Shown: piece by piece, positions 7,858 through 15,543 of the stretch | Layout: the number at the start of each line of letters is the position of its first letter | How positions within the stretch are numbered: position 1 is the first letter of the stretch | Source: Sphingobium sp. YR768 | GTDB taxonomy: Bacteria; Pseudomonadota; Alphaproteobacteria; Sphingomonadales; Sphingomonadaceae | Length of the DNA stretch: 64,000 nt | NCBI RefSeq assembly: GCF_900111125.1 | Contig: NZ_FOGE01000009.1 | Span: 62,001-126,000 of the forward strand | Direction of reading: 5' to 3' | Notes under the pieces: model-generated | What the model was told of the DNA's origin: nothing | Databases searched by the model: none | The model's input: the letters and a program-made list of their open reading frames with translations, nothing else | Translations under genes and position numbers: made by a program

Positions 7858-8960
7858 TCAGATGGGTTGGGAGACGACCGCGAACATCTCTGCGGTGGCC
7901 TTGTGATTATCGACCTGCGGCCCTTTGCCGATCTGGCCGTGGCAGATGGCCAGCGACTGTTCGACAATATAGCGACAGCGTTCGTAGCGGCGGTCGCGAT
8001 AGGCAGCGAAGGCGGTTTGCGGGCTTTCGCCCTTGCCCAGTTCCTCGGCCAGCACGATCGCATCCTCGATCGCCATGCCCGCGCCCTGCCCCAGATGCGG
8101 CGTGGTCGCATGGACGGCATCGCCCAGCAGCACGACCCGTCCCTTCGACCAGGGACCATCATCGCTTCGAGCGGGCGATAGACGACGCCGTCATTGTCGC
8201 TGATCTGCGCGGCGAGCGCCTGAATCTGCGGCGCGGTGTTGGCCAGCTTGGCGCGCATCGTCGCGGCGAGATCGGCGCGGGCATAATGAGGATTGCCCGG
8301 CTCCGCGCTGGTCGCGAAGAGATAGATCTGCTCCGCACTCATCGGCACCAGCCCGACGCCGATCGGGCCATTATAGACATGGAGCGCATCCAGCCCGGCG
8401 GGGCGCGGGAAATTGTAACGCCACACGCCCTGTCCGGTAAATTCGGGTTTTTCCGCGTCGGGCAGGATCATCTGGCGGGTCTGCGAATAGACGCCGTCCG
8501 CGCCGACGACGATGTCATGGCGATCCGCGCTGCCATCGGAGAAACGCACGTCGACGCCCGCGCCATCATCGTCCAGCGCCTCGACGGTGAGGCCCAGCCG
8601 AATCTCCGCGCCCAGCGCCCGCGCGCTTTCGCCCAGCACCTTTTGCAGCGCGCGGCGGCCGATGCCGACATTGGCGGGCTTGCCCGGCACCAGCGTCGGA
8701 GACGGCACGCGCGCGACCCGATCGCCGCTGGGGATGTAGATTTCCACCGCGTCGAAGCCGCAGGCCGCATCGAGAAAGGCATCGAGCACGTCCAGTTGCT
8801 CCATCGCCCGCACGACATTGGCCTGCTGGATGATGCCCACGCCATAGACCGACCAGTTGGGATCGCGTTCGATGACGGTGACGGCATGACCCGCCCGGCT
8901 GAGCGCGATCGCCGCCGAAAGGCCGCCAATGCCGCCGCCGATGATCAGCGCCTTCATCAT
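7858..8960 (-). pseudogene. FAD-dependent aromatic monooxygenase, frameshifted
   Basis: The first part reads MKALIIGGGIGGLSAAIALS, the FAD Rossmann motif of salicylate- or 3-hydroxybenzoate-type hydroxylases, with the DG motif VVGADGVYSQTR later on. Near 8145-8157 the frame breaks. The expected continuation, LLGDAVHATTPHLGQGAG with the second FAD-binding GD motif, is present in another frame and runs to a stop at 7858. Reading straight through gives an arginine-rich nonsense tail ending at 7845. A single collapsed copy of a 7-bp tandem repeat (CCCTGGT) would explain the shift exactly and restore a family-typical VPGPWSKGRVV segment. It may be a true inactivating mutation, a phase-variable site or a sequencing error. 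The start overlaps the transporter stop (ATGA). Intact, it would hydroxylate the ring before extradiol cleavage. Confidence 0.85.
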
Positions 8961-10180
8961 GCGACTCCCAGCTTGCCGGTCGCGCCGCGCGCCGAGCGAT
9001 CGAGGAACAGGAAGATGATCACCGCCAGCACCAGTCCGATCAGGCCCGCCGCCGTGAAGGCGCCCTGCATCGTGCCGGTCGCGTCATTCAGCTTGTGGAC
9101 GAGAAAGGGCGAGGAGAATTGGCCGAAGAAGAAGCAGGCGGTCCAAATACCCATGCCGCGCCCGCGATGTTCGAATGGCAACTTGGTCTGCGCCCAGGCG
9201 ATCAGCGAGGGGACGGCCATGCCGGCGCCGGTCTGCTGTATCACCAGAGCGGCGATCATCCACTTCGCGCTGGTCGCCATGCCGATGCCCAGCAGGCCAA
9301 GGCCCAGCATCAGGAAGAAGGCCGAAAGCTGCACCGCATTGCTCTTGCCGCCGAGCGCCCGGAAGACCAGCGCGCCGACGATGACCGACAGGCTGGGCAG
9401 CGCGGTCATGGCGCTCAAGGCCGACGGATCGGTCACGCCGACTTCGCGGAAGGCCAGACCGCCATTGATGATGAAGACATAATAGAGGCCCGAGGCGCAC
9501 AGCGTCACCAGCCCCAGCAGGCCGACCGGCTTCCAGGGGAAAGGCGTCGTCGCGCGCGGCGTGTCGGCGACCTGCGCCACGCTATGGCCTTCGCGCTTGG
9601 GCTCGAACAGCCAGGCCATCATCGCGAAAAAGATAGGGAAAGCGATCAGGTAGACGAGGAAGATGCCGTTCCAGCGGATCGCCGTGGCGGGACCGGACAG
9701 GGCGATGACGCCGCTGGCCAGGAACGGCCCGGCCACGCCTTGCAGCATCAGCCAGTCGCGCCGCCCTTCATCCTCCCAATAATCGCCGATCAGCGTGTTG
9801 ACGATGGTCAGGATCGCCGCCTCCGCCACGCCCAGCAACAGGCGCGAGGCGAACACCGCGTTCAGGCTGTCGAGAAAGAAGGGGGCGGTGCCGAAAATAC
9901 CGTAGAGCAAGGTCGCGCCGATCAGCAGCGGCCGCCGCCCGATCCGGTCCACGAACCAGCCGGCAAAGGGCGCGATCAGCGCGATGGTGAGGCCGGGGGC
10001 CGACACCATCATCGGCACTTTCCAGCGCGCATCGGGGTCCGCCGCGAAATGGTCGATGATCGCGGGCACGGCCGGGAACATCGATACGATCGCGAAGATC
10101 GGCAGGAAAGCGGCGGTGACGATCGTGATGCCCTGGGGCACCAATGTCAGTCGCCGAAAGAAGGAAACCAGCCGCGACAT
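8957..10180 (-). CDS. MFS transporter, 12 TM (aromatic/organic acid uptake type)
   Basis: 407 residues from ATG 10180 behind GTGGAGGGTAG. Around twelve hydrophobic segments are visible, and the loop after TM2 carries GWFVDRIGRRPLL, the MFS motif A (G-x3-D-x2-G-R-R). A short cytoplasmic loop (FEPKREGHSVAQVAD) separates the halves. It is the first gene of the ring-cleavage operon and overlaps the next start (ATGA), so it probably imports the aromatic substrate or an intermediate of the pathway. Export of a toxic intermediate is possible but less likely for a single 12-TM carrier in a catabolic operon. Confidence 0.88.
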   Translation of the reverse strand: MSRLVSFFRRLTLVPQGITIVTAAFLPIFAIVSMFPAVPAIIDHFAADPDARWKVPMMVSAPGLTIALIAPFAGWFVDRIGRRPLLIGATLLYGIFGTAPFFLDSLNAVFASRLLLGVAEAAILTIVNTLIGDYWEDEGRRDWLMLQGVAGPFLASGVIALSGPATAIRWNGIFLVYLIAFPIFFAMMAWLFEPKREGHSVAQVADTPRATTPFPWKPVGLLGLVTLCASGLYYVFIINGGLAFREVGVTDPSALSAMTALPSLSVIVGALVFRALGGKSNAVQLSAFFLMLGLGLLGIGMATSAKWMIAALVIQQTGAGMAVPSLIAWAQTKLPFEHRGRGMGIWTACFFFGQFSSPFLVHKLNDATGTMQGAFTAAGLIGLVLAVIIFLFLDRSARGATGKLGVA

Positions 10181-10244
10181 CTACCCTCCACTCAAATCTA
10201 TTATTAGAATACTGGTTCTTTTTTGACGTCGATCAAGGCGCCTG
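10181..10244 (-). promoter_or_regulatory. AT-rich leader/promoter region of the ring-cleavage operon
   Basis: This 64-nt gap is distinctly AT-richer than its neighbours. Read on the minus strand it holds AGAACCAGTATTCT, an imperfect AGAA-N6-TTCT inverted repeat at 10205-10218, followed by TAATAATAG and the GGAGGG ribosome-binding site. A weakly similar AGAAC...TTCTTATAA pattern lies in the AT-rich leader of the GMC dehydrogenase operon at about 14039-14063. A promoter/operator is inferred from composition and position only. Confidence 0.4.
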
Positions 10245-11684
10245 TCAAGCGTCGAACAACCGGGCCGGCAACATCCGCGCCAACAGGGCGACGATCAGCA
10301 GCAACGCCACCATCGCCCCTGCCGTCGCGGTAAAGGCTTGGCGGCTAATCTCCGCCTCCTGCGCGCCCTTGGCAAGCCACAGGAACAGCGCGCCGATGCC
10401 GGCCGCGCCGATCGCGCTGCCCAGTTGCTGCACAGCTTTCAGTACCCCGCCAGCCGCGCCAGCATGCGCCCGATCGATTCGCGCCAGCGCGATCGGGGTC
10501 AGCGGGCCGGCGAGCATGCCCATGCCAAGGCCCGCCATCAGCAGGGCCAGCGCCAGCGGAGTGGCAGGGCCGCCAGCGGCGAAGACCGGCACCAGCGCGA
10601 CGATCCCCGCGATCATGCAGGCTGCGCCCAGCACCAGCACATTGCGCCCCAGCTTCGGCACCAGCCCGCGTCCGATGAAGCCGACGCCCAGCCCGGCGCC
10701 GATCGCGAAGGGAATATGCGCGACGCCTGCGGTGAGCGGGTCCATGCCAAGGCCGATCTGCAACACCAGCATCATGGTCAGCAGCAGGCCGGAGGTTGCG
10801 GTGGCAAAGATGAGCGAGGCGATCACGCCCAGCCCGAAGCTGCGCTGCCGGAACAGCGCGGGATCGAGCAGCGCCGATCCATCGCGGGCGGTGCGCGCTT
10901 TCAGATAGCGCAGCGTCGTCCAGACCAGCGGCAGCGTCGCCACCAGCAGCGCCACGCACCAGAGCGGCCAGCCCAGATCGCGCCCGATCGCCAGCGGGAA
11001 GATCAGCGCAAACAGGGTCGCGATCACCAGTGCGTTGCCGGTCCAGTCCATCCGCAGCGGATGGGCGGATCGACCGACAGGCAGGAATTTCAACGCCGCG
11101 ATCACCCCGGCCACGCCCAATGGCGCGTTGATGAAGAAGATCGGCCGCCAGCCAAGACCTGCAATATTCGCGTCTATCAGCGCGCCGCCGACAATCGGGC
11201 CGAGGATCGCGGACACGCCGCCCAGCAAGCCGAACATGCCCAGCACGCCCACCCGTTCCGACGGACCATAGAGCAGCTGGATCAGCGCCAGCACCTGCGG
11301 CGCCATCAGCGCGGCCGTCGCCCCCTGCGCGATTCGGGCCAGCACCAGATGCAGCGCATCATCGGCCAGACCGCAGGCGACGGAACTGAGCGAAAAGCCG
11401 ATAATCCCGGTCAGGAACAGTCGGCGATAGCCGTAGAGATCGCCCAGCCGCCCGCCGCTGATCAGCAACATGCCGAACGCCAGCGCATAGCCGGCCACGA
11501 TCCACTGCACCGCCAGCGCGCTGGCATGCAGATCGCTGCGGATCGCCGGGACCGCGACATTGACGATCGTGCCATCCAGCACATCGACGACAAAAGCGAT
11601 GATCAGCGTGCCCAGCGCTGCGCGGCGCTGAGCCGGACTAAGAGATGCGGCCGATTGCGCCGCATCCGCCGTCAGCGCCGTCAA
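10245..11684 (-). CDS. MFS transporter of the DHA2 (EmrB/QacA) family, 14 TM
   Basis: 479 residues. The start is TTG 11684, chosen because it overlaps the GMC gene stop as TTGA like the other couplings in this region; no ATG lies near the family start. The sequence has the DHA2 pattern: motif LDGTIVNVAVPAI in TM1, RLGDLYGYRRLFL (motif A) and GPIVGGALID (motif C of antiporters) in TM5. The presence of motif C favours proton-driven export. It is the last gene of the GMC dehydrogenase operon and may expel a toxic aglycone or excess oxidised product. Uptake cannot be excluded. Confidence 0.88.
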   Translation of the reverse strand: MTALTADAAQSAASLSPAQRRAALGTLIIAFVVDVLDGTIVNVAVPAIRSDLHASALAVQWIVAGYALAFGMLLISGGRLGDLYGYRRLFLTGIIGFSLSSVACGLADDALHLVLARIAQGATAALMAPQVLALIQLLYGPSERVGVLGMFGLLGGVSAILGPIVGGALIDANIAGLGWRPIFFINAPLGVAGVIAALKFLPVGRSAHPLRMDWTGNALVIATLFALIFPLAIGRDLGWPLWCVALLVATLPLVWTTLRYLKARTARDGSALLDPALFRQRSFGLGVIASLIFATATSGLLLTMMLVLQIGLGMDPLTAGVAHIPFAIGAGLGVGFIGRGLVPKLGRNVLVLGAACMIAGIVALVPVFAAGGPATPLALALLMAGLGMGMLAGPLTPIALARIDRAHAGAAGGVLKAVQQLGSAIGAAGIGALFLWLAKGAQEAEISRQAFTATAGAMVALLLIVALLARMLPARLFDA

Positions 11685-13363
11685 AGCCGGCCTTCCTTCA
11701 GCATCGTCACCGCCGCGTCGCAGGCCCGCGCGGTCAGCGCCATATAGGTGAGCGAAGGGTTCTGGCAGGCGGACGAGGCCATGGCCGCGCCATCCGTGAC
11801 GAACAGGTTGGGCACGTCATGCGCGCGGTTCCATTTGTCCAGCACCGACGTCACGGGATCATGGCCCATGCGCGCGCCGCCCATTTCGTGAATGGAGGAG
11901 CCACCCGCGCCCGGCTGGTCGAAGCCGAACAGGTACGTACCCCCTGCCGCCTCCAGCATCGCCTTGGCCTCGACCTTCGCGTCGGCCAGCGCGGCGCGTT
12001 CATTGGCGCCATGGTCGAAGGCGATGTGCAGCGCCGCCATGCCATGGGCGTCGGTCTTGACCGGATCGAGCGTCAGTCGGTTGGATGCGCGCGGCAGGCT
12101 TTCGGCATAGGTGACGAGCACCATCTTCCAAGGCCCGACTTTATGGAGATTGTCCTTCATCTCCGCACCGATGCCGGGCATCCGCTTGCCCTGCGTCCAG
12201 GTCGATTGCAGCGCGCCCCCCTGATAGCTGTAACCGCGCGTGAAGCCATGCCCATCCGCCTTGTCGAGGTTGCGGAAGCGCGGGATGACGATGCCGGTCG
12301 GCCGGTTGCCATAGGTGGTCCGATCCTCGAACCCGTGCATCAGCGCCATGCCCGACAGGGTGGAGGCATGGTCCATGATATGCGTGCCCAGCACGCCACT
12401 GCTGTTGGCGAGGCCGTTGGGGAAGAGTTCCGACCGCGAGCGCAGCAGGATATGCACGCTGTTGAAAGCGCTGGCGTTGAGGAAGATCATCCGCGCCGTG
12501 GCGCGCATGGTCTTGCCGGTCGCGGTGTTCAGGATCAGCACGCCGGTCGCCTTCTTCGTGACCGGATCGATCTCCACCTGGTCCACGATGCTGTCCGTCA
12601 CCAGCGTCAGATTGCCGGTCGCCTGCGCGGCGGGCAGCGTGGAACTTTGCGTCGAGAAATAGGCGCCATAGCTGCATCCACGCGCGCAGATGGAACGGTA
12701 CTGGCATTTCGCCCGCCCCTCCTTCTCCTGCGTCAGATTGGCGGTGCGGCCCACGGTCAGGCAGCGGTCGGGCCACTGCTGGCCGATGACGCCGCGCACA
12801 TGCTGCTCGACCACATTCAGCGCCATGGGCGGCTGGAAATGACCGTCCGGCAGGGACGCCAGCCCTTCGGCCGAACCCGATACGCCAACGAAATCCTCGA
12901 CCTTGTCATACCAGGGGGCCAGGTCGGCATAGCGGATCGGCCAGTCGCTGCCATGGCCATCGGCCTTGTTCGCGCCGAAATCATAGTCGGACCAGCGATA
13001 GCATTGCCGCCCCCAGGTCAGCGATCGTCCACCCAGCTGATAGCCGCGCCACCAGTTGAACGCCTGCCCCTCGCCCACCGTATAGGGATTGATGTCGTCG
13101 CGGACGAAATGATGCTGCGTATATTCGTTGAAATGGCGATTGCCCGACTGGACCGGGTAGGATTTCAGATATTCCTCCGCGTCGCCCATGCCGCGAAAGG
13201 GCATCTCCCACGGCGCCTTCATCTCGGTCGGATAGTCTCCATGCGGTTCATTGGGGCCGCGCTCGACCAGCAGCACCTTCAGGCCCGCCTGCGTCAGTTC
13301 CTTGGCCGCCCAGCCCCCGGTGATGCCGGAGCCGACGACGATCGCATCGAAGGTCGCGCTCAT
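11681..13363 (-). CDS. GMC family FAD oxidoreductase (glucoside 3-dehydrogenase / gluconate dehydrogenase large-subunit type)
   Basis: 560 residues from ATG 13363, which overlaps the stop of the small-subunit gene (ATGA). The N-terminus has the FAD motif VVGSGITGGWAAKEL. The C-terminus has the catalytic region HEMGGARMGHDP and the family signature NPSLTYMALTARA. A cysteine group C-x5-C-x3-C (CQYRSICARGC) in the middle resembles the iron-sulfur-binding Cys of glucoside 3-dehydrogenases and FAD-glucose dehydrogenases. It has no signal peptide and probably rides through the Tat system with its signal-bearing small subunit. Family knowledge: such pairs oxidise sugars or glycosides, often at C3, and pass electrons to a cytochrome c. 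No cytochrome gene is next to it here. Inference: it oxidises the sugar of the glycosylated substrate in the periplasm. Confidence 0.9.
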   Translation of the reverse strand: MSATFDAIVVGSGITGGWAAKELTQAGLKVLLVERGPNEPHGDYPTEMKAPWEMPFRGMGDAEEYLKSYPVQSGNRHFNEYTQHHFVRDDINPYTVGEGQAFNWWRGYQLGGRSLTWGRQCYRWSDYDFGANKADGHGSDWPIRYADLAPWYDKVEDFVGVSGSAEGLASLPDGHFQPPMALNVVEQHVRGVIGQQWPDRCLTVGRTANLTQEKEGRAKCQYRSICARGCSYGAYFSTQSSTLPAAQATGNLTLVTDSIVDQVEIDPVTKKATGVLILNTATGKTMRATARMIFLNASAFNSVHILLRSRSELFPNGLANSSGVLGTHIMDHASTLSGMALMHGFEDRTTYGNRPTGIVIPRFRNLDKADGHGFTRGYSYQGGALQSTWTQGKRMPGIGAEMKDNLHKVGPWKMVLVTYAESLPRASNRLTLDPVKTDAHGMAALHIAFDHGANERAALADAKVEAKAMLEAAGGTYLFGFDQPGAGGSSIHEMGGARMGHDPVTSVLDKWNRAHDVPNLFVTDGAAMASSACQNPSLTYMALTARACDAAVTMLKEGRL

Positions 13364-13995
13364 CCGAAGTCCACCGCGGTCCAGTCGCTGGAAAAGGCGC
13401 GGGTTTGCAGCGTGATCGGAATGTCCGGCTCCCATCGGCCCGGCACCAGTTCATAGCGCAGTTCCTGCGAACCGCCGATTTCGGACGTATAATAGCCGGT
13501 CAGGATGAGATCCTTGATCTTGTGCCAGGGATGGGCGTCATTGCCGGGCTTGAACGCCTCTGCATCGAGCGCCGAAAGAAGGTCATGCTGGGCCTTTGCG
13601 GCGAGGCTGACGAAATCCCCCTTGGCCATGGCGTTCAATTGACGCCCGACGGCATCGAGCCAGGCGAGGCCCACCGGCACGGCCGATCCGACTGGCCGGG
13701 CCAGCACATAGGGGCCAGTGGGCTGCGCGGCCGTACCGGCCTGCCCATGGCTAAGCGCGAGCAACAGCCAGTCCGGCACCTTCACCGCCAACGCGCCGGG
13801 CGTGTCGGTCGCGGGCACCACCAGATCGCTGAGCCGTTCGGCAAGGGCGCGCTGCCCGACATCGGCAATGTCGCTTTCGCCCTCGGCATGGCGGCGCCAT
13901 AGCTGAAGCGGCGTGCCCACGCCCAGCGCCAGCAACAGGCCGGCGCCCAGCAGTTGCCGCCGATCCATCGATCCGATCGTCCCGGTAGAGGCCAT
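13360..13995 (-). CDS. Gluconate 2-dehydrogenase subunit 3 family protein (Tat-type small subunit)
   Basis: About 211 residues. The start is uncertain: ATG 13995 lies 12 nt after an AAGGAG; ATG 14004, ATG 14025 and ATG 13968 are in the same frame. All but the shortest keep the Tat signal SMDRRQLLGAGLLLALGVG. The remainder matches the PF13618 small subunit of membrane-associated sugar dehydrogenases (ALAERLSDLVVPATDTPGA near the mature N-terminus, GNDAHPWHKIKDLILTGYYTSE near the end, given in part). The subunit exports and stabilises the GMC flavoprotein encoded by the overlapping downstream gene. Confidence 0.85.
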   Translation of the reverse strand: MASTGTIGSMDRRQLLGAGLLLALGVGTPLQLWRRHAEGESDIADVGQRALAERLSDLVVPATDTPGALAVKVPDWLLLALSHGQAGTAAQPTGPYVLARPVGSAVPVGLAWLDAVGRQLNAMAKGDFVSLAAKAQHDLLSALDAEAFKPGNDAHPWHKIKDLILTGYYTSEIGGSQELRYELVPGRWEPDIPITLQTRAFSSDWTAVDFG

Positions 13996-14093
13996 CGCCG
14001 CCATCCACTCCTTCCCTGCCCGCATGACTCGCGCGGTTATAAGAATTAAAATTGTTGTTCTGTTATTAGGATGGAGAAAGGGGCTGGTCAAGC

Positions 14094-14132
14094 GACTGCG
14101 GCGCGCATCCCTATGGGATACGCGCCGCAGTC
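14094..14132 (-). terminator. Hairpin after the Rieske oxygenase gene
   Basis: A perfect 12-bp inverted repeat (14094-14105 with 14121-14132) encloses a loop that itself contains ATCCC/GGGAT. It starts 46 nt beyond the Rieske gene stop on the minus strand. No long T tract follows, so it may be a weak or Rho-assisted terminator, or an RNA 3'-end stabiliser, separating this gene from the GMC operon. Confidence 0.6.
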
Positions 14133-14178
14133 TGTCAGAAATTCGGAGCGCCCGGAAGAGCGACCGTCGACGCCCCGT

Positions 14179-15252
14179 TCAGGCGGGGACCGGCACATCC
14201 TCGCTTGCCTGTTCGGCAGCGATCATCCGGTCGATCATGCGCAGCGCCATGACCGGCGCGCGATCGATGGCGATGGCGGTCTTCTGGCGCAGGCCGGTCC
14301 GTTCCTGTTCGACCTGAATGGCGCTGGCCATGACATTATCTTCCTGAAAGGTCTTTTCCAGACTGGCGCGCAGCCCTGCGTCGAAGCCGCTGTCGGCCTG
14401 ACGGTAATTGCGCAGGTGCAGCCAGAAGAAATGGGTGGTCCGTTCGGTCTCCGGTGTCAGGAATTTATAGCTGAAGGTGCGGATGCCGCCATGCATCAGA
14501 TTGGCGTCGGTCCGGTCCATGCCCGCCGGGATTACCGCGATATCGACGAAGCTGGTGGCGGGCAGTTCGAAATGGAAGGCGACCTGCCGGTCGACGCGAC
14601 CATCGCCAAAGTCGCGGCTTTTCTGGTCGAGCGGGGTCGGCGGGACATTTTCGATCCAGCGATAGGCTTTGAGGCCATAGTCGCTCTGCGCCACCTGCAC
14701 CGGGATATCCTTGGCCGCCTTGTTCCCGATCGTCTCCTTGTGGAGGAAGGTGGTGTGCGCCGGGTCCATGAGATTTTCGATCTCGATCCGGTAATTGGCG
14801 CGATGATGCTGATAGCCCTGGTCCAGCACCGCCCAGCCCGGCTCGCCATGGCCCAGCACCTGCGGCAGCTTCGCCTCGTCGGCCGCGCCCTCTCCGGTCC
14901 AGAGCCACACCAGCCCGTAGCGCTCCGCCACCGGATAGGCGCGCGCCCGCGCCGTCGGCGGAATGATGGCCTGCCCCGGAATGCCGATACAGTCGCCCCT
15001 GCCGTTGAACACCATGCCATGATAGCCGCAGCGCAGCCCGCCATCGGCGCATTCGCCCAGCGACAGCGGCGCCAGCCGATGCGGGCAGCGATCCTCCAGC
15101 GCGCCGATCACGCCATCGGGCTGGCGGAACAGCACCACGGTTTCGCCCAATATCTGCCGGGCGACGGGCGCGTCCCCGATCTCCGTCGCCCATGCAGCCG
15201 CATACCAATGGTTGCGGGCGAAGCCCTGGGTGAAATCCGCCTTGATCGACAT
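14179..15252 (-). CDS. Rieske [2Fe-2S] aromatic oxygenase, VanA-like O-demethylase type
   Basis: 357 residues from ATG 15252 behind AGAGG; upstream codons in frame lack family similarity. Rieske ligands are Cys56-x-His58 (CPHR) and Cys75-x2-His78 (CGYH). The mononuclear iron site is N160-LMD163-PAH166-TTFLH171, with His166 and His171 as ligands and Asp163 bridging to the Rieske cluster of the next subunit. The domain order and length fit single-component alpha-only oxygenases such as vanillate demethylase oxygenase. These need a ferredoxin-reductase partner (VanB type), and none is encoded in this window. Divergent from a TonB receptor with which it may share a promoter region. Role inferred: oxidative O-demethylation, or ring hydroxylation, of the imported aromatic. 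Confidence 0.9.
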   Translation of the reverse strand: MSIKADFTQGFARNHWYAAAWATEIGDAPVARQILGETVVLFRQPDGVIGALEDRCPHRLAPLSLGECADGGLRCGYHGMVFNGRGDCIGIPGQAIIPPTARARAYPVAERYGLVWLWTGEGAADEAKLPQVLGHGEPGWAVLDQGYQHHRANYRIEIENLMDPAHTTFLHKETIGNKAAKDIPVQVAQSDYGLKAYRWIENVPPTPLDQKSRDFGDGRVDRQVAFHFELPATSFVDIAVIPAGMDRTDANLMHGGIRTFSYKFLTPETERTTHFFWLHLRNYRQADSGFDAGLRASLEKTFQEDNVMASAIQVEQERTGLRQKTAIAIDRAPVMALRMIDRMIAAEQASEDVPVPA

Positions 15253-15543
15253 GCCTCTAATCCTCTGCTGTCCTTTCCCGCCATAGTAAGCGCCGCCGCC
15301 GCGCCAGAAAGGCGACAATCGGCACGTTTATGGTGCGGAAACGGCAATGGTGGCTGGCAGTCGGGATCAGAAACAGCGCAGACGCGATCGGAAATCCGCC
15401 ACCATTGGTGCATCCGGCGCGACACATATTTGCGATTAGCGCTATCGCCGGGACCAATCCCCTGTCCTACCACTGTTGCTGACGAAACGATGCGCCGCAG
15501 GGCGCCAACGCCGATCGTCCGGCGAACCCAAGGAGGGGAAGTC
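15253..15543. promoter_or_regulatory. Divergent promoter region, Rieske gene / TonB receptor
   Basis: The 291-nt gap holds a 10-bp perfect inverted repeat CAATGGTGGC (15345-15354) and GCCACCATTG (15398-15407), and directly before the left arm the sequence TGGTGCGGAAACGGC (15331-15345). The latter matches TGGTGCGG-N4-GGC sites at 21574-21588 and 25731-25745, also in divergent gaps of this region. A third partial TGGTGC lies at 15405. I infer an operator, with the LysR protein encoded at 23200-24135 as one candidate binder. Confidence 0.5.

Noticed and set aside
14071-15543. N-terminal extension of the TonB receptor frame
   Set aside because: It runs antisense through the Rieske gene; the signal peptide and AGGAGG mark the true start at 15544.
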